Positions 59,175-64,000 of a DNA stretch of 64,000 bases are shown here, one piece after another. Origin of the DNA: Allacma fusca. Its lineage: Eukaryota; Arthropoda; Collembola; Symphypleona; Sminthuridae. A program made the position numbers and the translations under genes. The stretch's first letter is position 1. Every line of letters starts with the position of its first letter. The notes under the pieces were generated by a model, which was not told the origin of the DNA, did no database searches, and saw only the letters and a program-made list of their open reading frames with translations. Location of the stretch: contig OX359250.1 in NCBI GenBank assembly GCA_947179485.1, positions 14,056,539-14,120,538 on the forward strand, read 5' to 3'.

Positions 59175-61110
59175 ATGTTACTTGTCTTATTCGAATTAGC
59201 TATAGGTTTCTTCCTAGCAGCTATTTTAGGCTTATTAATTTACGCCCGCTGGAACTACGGGACCTTGGAAGCGCTTAATATTCCGGTGGTGGAAAGATCT
59301 TTCTTGCTTGGGAGCACTCCAGATTTACACAGCAAGGTCCAGCACTTGGAGGACATTGCGAGATTCAAGAAATATGGGCCAGTTTACGGTGTATGAGTAA
59401 AAAAGGATAATATAGTAAAAGTGAATTCATGTATCTACTAAAGTATATATATATCTAGCAAGTAATATATTTCCTGTTTGACAGTTGTACGAGGGCAGAA
59501 TTCCCCACATTCACATTTGTGACCCAGAGCTGATTCGTCTGATATTCGTCAAAGATTTTGATCACTTTAGGAACCGCAGAGAAGTAAGCCTGGGACATCC
59601 GATTTTGGATGAAGTATTGGACTTCCTCCCTTGTAAGAAACATTTGAAATATCAATTTAATTTCAACTGAAAAATCAAATTACACGATGCAACTTGATGT
59701 TTTGTGGATTCAATTAACCGAAAATATTTCCTGCAGATGACAAGTGGAAAGCCCTGCGTCAAATGACTACCCCTTCATTGACATCCAGCAAGTTGAAAAT
59801 GATGAGTGTGCGACTAAATCAAAGTGCAGTGGAGTTTGTTCCTCACTTGCAGAAGCAGATAAATAATGCTGGGGGTAGGATGAAAACAGATAGCAGAAAG
59901 TGAGCAAAATAACAAATTTTAAGTTTGCTAGAAAGCTTCATTTGCAATAAGTAATTACATCAAAATAAGTTTTCTCATTTTATATGGGAGTACTTCATAT
60001 TTTATCGGATATAAATTCTCCATTTGTATTGTTCCCTTTGCAAACATAACTACAGGATATTCGTTCCAATTGCCGTTGATACCATCATAAGAGGTTTAAT
60101 GGGAATGAATGTTCAAAACCCGTTTGACTATGATGGCGATATTTGCCAAAATTTGGAAGGAATATCAGCTGAGGGGAAAGATGCAACTTTTATGTACACC
60201 CTTCGAGGTACATAGATATAAAAATTCTACAAAGTCAAGTGAATTCGAGCTTCTTGAAAAAATGAATCACGTAAAAACTGATTTCAATACATTTTCAGCA
60301 ACTTTTCCATTTTTGACAAAGCTTGCCCCAGCTTTTAACCCTAATAGCGTAAATTTTTTCGCCAACTTCTTCCGAGGTGCTGTGAAGATTAGAGCAGGAG
60401 ATTCTATACGTCAAAATGATTTTATGGACAAATTCATTGACATGATGAATAAACTGGATACTGATGAGTTCAACCGTTTGAATATAACTGAAGATACTGT
60501 CATGGGTCAGGTTGTTGGGCCTTTAATAGCGGGTTATGACGCCGTTGCCACGTGCTGCTCATTTCTAAGTTACTATGCCGCCAATGACCCAGAGGTCCAG
60601 GAGAGGATAGAGAGGGAAGTTGATGCCCATATGGAAAAACATGGGGAATTCAAGTATGAGAACATGGGGGAGTTGGAATATCTAAATGCTTGTGTGAAGG
60701 AAACTCTTCGTTTAGTTCCTTCATTTATTCGGCCCGAACGCATTTGTACGAAGGATTGGGAGCACAATGGCTTGAAGATACCAAAAGGATGCATTGTGAT
60801 GATACCGGCCTGGGCTGCCAATAGAAATCCAGAAGTATATTCAGACCCTGATAAATTCTATCCTGACAGGTTCCTAGGTGAGGACGGGAACAATCTGAAC
60901 CAATACGGCTTTTCGACATTTGGACATGGACCTCGAAATTGCATTGGAACGAAGTTCGCATATGACGCTCTCAAAATTGCATTGTGTCATATTTACAAAA
61001 ACTTTCGATTTCAAGCCAGAGAGGATACGAAGGTTATTTATAAAACAGGGGTTTTGTTTCTTGCACAAACGGAACCCATTTACTTGGATATTGTGAGAAG
61101 GAATAATTGA
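59175..61110 (+). CDS. Cytochrome P450, CYP3-clan-like, gene D (496 aa)
   Basis: Five exons: 59175-59390, 59485-59632, 59737-59899, 60056-60207, 60299-61110; lengths and phases identical to gene C. Anchor helix, C-helix WKALR, K-helix ETLRLVPS, FYPDRF (PERF variant), heme loop FGHGPRNCIG. The I-helix reads AGYDAVAT, again without the usual threonine directly after the acid. The long open stretch from 60109 crosses intron 4 and is not the real reading. Intact and probably functional. Confidence 0.92.
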
Positions 61111-63490
61111 GTAATAAATAGTCAGTTACGCTGCCTCCAAAAAGGCCTTGAATGTGTTTTTTGCATTAAATTTATTAAAAGTTGTTGAAGCAGTACGCAG
61201 TGATGCACACTAATACTGTATGCAATGTTCTTTACATGTTTCGGAAACTACTGCACTGTAATTGGGTGTAATCTTTACAGAGATGTAGAATTTATTCTTA
61301 GTTTACACTACGCAGCTGCAAGTATGGAAAAGCTGCATTAATGACTACCACAAAGTACGCTTTCACGATAATTTTTTCGTACAAAGTATTTGAATGTACA
61401 AAGATGATCCAATTTTAGAAACCTTACTTACTTTCCCTCGTTCGTTGGTGACTATTGAGGAATGACTTAAATTTATCGGGGTTATGTGGATACCAGATAC
61501 GATAAGGGGCTGTACATAATTTTCGACTTCATGCCTTGGAAATCCCAAAAGTGAAGAATTACTTTTCATGCTGAAATTGTAGTTACGCTTCTATAAAAAC
61601 TATATATTAAATTGTTCTCGACAAATATTCCTATAACCGCCATACTTGTAATAATTACAGCATGTCAGACATAATTACTCCTAAAAATTCCTCCTTCACC
61701 ATCCCTGGAAGTTTAGCATTGTCTCCCTTTAAAACTCCGCGTGAACAACTTGCGTGTTTAGTACCATTGCTGTTATCCTAAAATAGTGTGTGAAATATAC
61801 GCTTGTATTTTACGGAATCGCTTTCCTAGAAAAAGATTAATTTACAAAAGCCTGAATTTGTCAAAAAAGAATTGTTCATCAAAGTTTCAAAGGCATCGCA
61901 AATGTCGGTCTCCTCAAATAGCAGTGCTATGCTCTAAATTATTGCGCATTTAATTATTACGAAACTGAAATGACATTCCAAACGTGAGACTCAAAATACA
62001 CTAGAACCATTTGGATGAACAAAAAATCTATGTAAAACTATATGATACAGCATCGTGCGATCAGTTCAATACATATGTACGCATACTAACAGAGTTTACA
62101 CAATCACTGAACATGGAAAGGATCGTAACTACTCGAAAATTATTTGCGAAAAATACAAAAGTGAAATCTACAAACAATGTTGAAAATCCTAAGAGAATAA
62201 CAATCTTGAATAAAAAATCCTATTCTAGTGTAGAAACTCCTGACGGTGCCTTTGTTTAAAATTATTATTTTTGATGCCAATACCATACTCATTATTTCTT
62301 TCGAATACTTTTATATTTATATATATAATAACGTGCGAGGAATCCTAAATGAAGGCACCTCACTTGAAATTTTTATCGCTGATTACATTAATTTTGTCGT
62401 GAAGACAATTTTATTTTAAATACAGCCAGAGTGTAATATTTTCAGTCTAGTTTAAGCAAGCCAACAGCTTCTGATTTGTGATGTGAGTCTACTAGATGCA
62501 ATTATTACGCATTCAACCTCAATCGCCATCTTCAGCTTGATTGTATCGTTTCGCCTCTTTGGAATTAGACTGTCTGCACATTTATAATGATACCGATTAA
62601 TTATAATGACACAGCTAAAGAACCCCTTTCCATAGCAATTTAAACGGATTTCCAATTGGTTCAACTTCTCCTTCGTCAAATTACCATTTACTCTCTTTCG
62701 CATTTCTAGCCTGTCCCTGCTGTTTCTCGGTCGGTGGTATAGAATTAAATAATTTCTAAATAGTATCATTAGTATTATTGTTACACATAAATAGGCATAG
62801 CCAGTAATTAATTTGAATTGTTAAATCTCGATGACATCTAATAGTTTGCATATAAAACACTTCGAAGCCACGAGAACAATGGTTCATTATCTATATTACA
62901 TATCAATCGATTACGTACTTTGTTTTTGCAGAAGACTACAGTTTAATTTGCTAGAAACGACTGTAAACTTCCCGGATTCAATGGATCGACGAATGCTCGG
63001 TACAATTGTACTACTCATTTACGTACTCAGCCTTCATTGTTCAAGTCATCTTTGCACCATTCAAATTATAAATATAATACGGATATTAATGGTTTTTTTT
63101 TACTACTGGACTACAAATACTACAAATAACAGTAAATTATTACCTGATTTTACTACTAAGGTAATTATTACTCACTTTATATATTGACAAAAGAAGCGAA
63201 CCTACGATGATGAAAATAAATATCAATAACCTAAAACGCAAAATAGCATCTATTTTGTTGTTTCCTCTTTGCTCGTGTTGTGTTTCGTTCCCTAGCTTAA
63301 GGTAAAATACTGGAATTTAATACCCAAAAAGTAAAACTCGTCAAATAACCGGTTGAGAATTAAATTTGAACATAATCATAATATTAAAATGCAGCGCTGA
63401 AAAATAAGTTAAAAATTTCATTGGGCTTGAAACAAATACATAATGGTGTTGGGAAATGGAAATGGGTAAAAATCGAAGTTAACATCAGTT
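61111..63490. other. No supported gene
   Basis: Several frames of 60-120 codons (for example 62831-63187 plus and 62769-62452 minus) have no motif, no convincing start context and no partner exon. Treated as chance. Confidence 0.45.
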
Positions 63491-63840
63491 CTAACAAGCC
63501 GGATCAATTGTTTTTGCAGAAGACAATTCTGGGCTCTCTGAGATGGGATTTTCAGTGATACGAATATCATTGAGGCCTTTGTCAAGAACACGAACATCCA
63601 CCCCAGTGGTGACCAATTTGGATGTAGCCGTTGCCTCATTTCCATTCAAGCTGATGAGAGTCAAATTACTTGCTTCTGCTTTTGGTGTTGCAATTCCACT
63701 GCTTCCACTCCCACTCCCACCCGACACATTCCCTCCAGAACCTCCATTCAGGCTAACACTTGAACCAGCAGAAGATCCAGCACCGCTATCAACTGATATT
63801 TTTCGATTCAGAGCCACTTTCTTCTTTGAAAGGCACGGAA
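63491..63840 (-). CDS. Last exon of an unidentified host gene, 5' part outside the window
   Basis: A minus-strand exon begins at 63840 after an AATTGTAG acceptor, entered in phase 1, and ends at 63491. It encodes about 116 residues: a PCLSKKK start, a Gly/Ser-rich linker (repeated GGSGG, GSGS), then a more ordered segment with LTLISLNGN and VRVLDKGLNDIRI. Looks like the cytoplasmic C-terminal tail of a larger protein. No family recognised. Confidence 0.45.
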
Positions 63841-64000
63841 CTACAATTTATAACGCATTAGTATTATTCAAAGTTCTGCAAATTTCATTCATACTACATT
63901 TTTTTTATTGCTACATCCCCTCCAAATGTTACCCTAAGCGTACATTCATTACAGCTATATACGATGTAGTAGCACAAAGTCATTCCTACGGAAATTTGAA

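Noticed and set aside
60109-60298. N-terminal extension of P450 gene D exon 5
   Set aside because: The frame runs through intron 4; the acceptor at 60298 reproduces the exon length and phase of gene C.
62831-63187. 118-codon hydrophobic frame
   Set aside because: AT-rich chance frame with no motif, poor start context and no neighbouring exon.

Overview
The window looks like an arthropod nuclear genome: AT-rich DNA, short GT-AG introns, tandem cytochrome P450 genes, LINE remnants and hAT-like MITEs. A hexapod or springtail-type host is my guess; nothing here settles the taxon. All function calls come from motifs read by eye, without database searches.

1-17.9 kb is the left-truncated but largely intact interior of a Polinton/Maverick (adintovirus-like) element. 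It encodes a basic virion-type protein (cut by the window edge), a candidate major capsid protein, an adenain-type cysteine protease, a small pVI/pX-like protein, an rve (DDE) integrase, an A32/FtsK-type packaging ATPase and a protein-primed family B DNA polymerase. Between and beyond these core genes lie several genes I do not recognise. Four have clean, phase-consistent introns (5130-5973, 6464-7971, 14836-16239, 17122-17894), and a five-exon minus-strand gene encodes a zinc-finger plus acidic protein directly upstream of the polymerase. The polymerase frame has no usable ATG; its 5' boundary is a splice acceptor in the same phase as every intron of the zinc-finger gene, so the two probably share 5' exons. 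No terminal inverted repeat was identified, so neither boundary is known.

18-31.4 kb is a transposon graveyard: a 28-bp minisatellite, a hAT-like MITE, a long inverted-repeat element, a broken DDE-type transposase with a decayed zinc finger, a broken DEDDh exonuclease on the opposite strand, a 5'-truncated LINE with an open reverse transcriptase frame, and scraps of a second LINE.

31.8-36 kb holds a second, much older Polinton on the minus strand. It is broken by stops and frameshifts but colinear with the first: candidate minor capsid protein, basic protein, major capsid protein, integrase fragment.

39-61 kb is a host P450 cluster. Two CYP2-clan-like genes (39068-41375 and 42479-44846) have identical exon lengths and encode 498 aa each; a decayed third copy lies at 52.06-52.55 kb inside a segmental duplication. 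Two CYP3-clan-like genes (54433-56380 and 59175-61110) also match each other exon for exon (496 aa each). Nested MITEs and minisatellites fill the gaps. The last exon of an unidentified host gene enters from the right edge on the minus strand.
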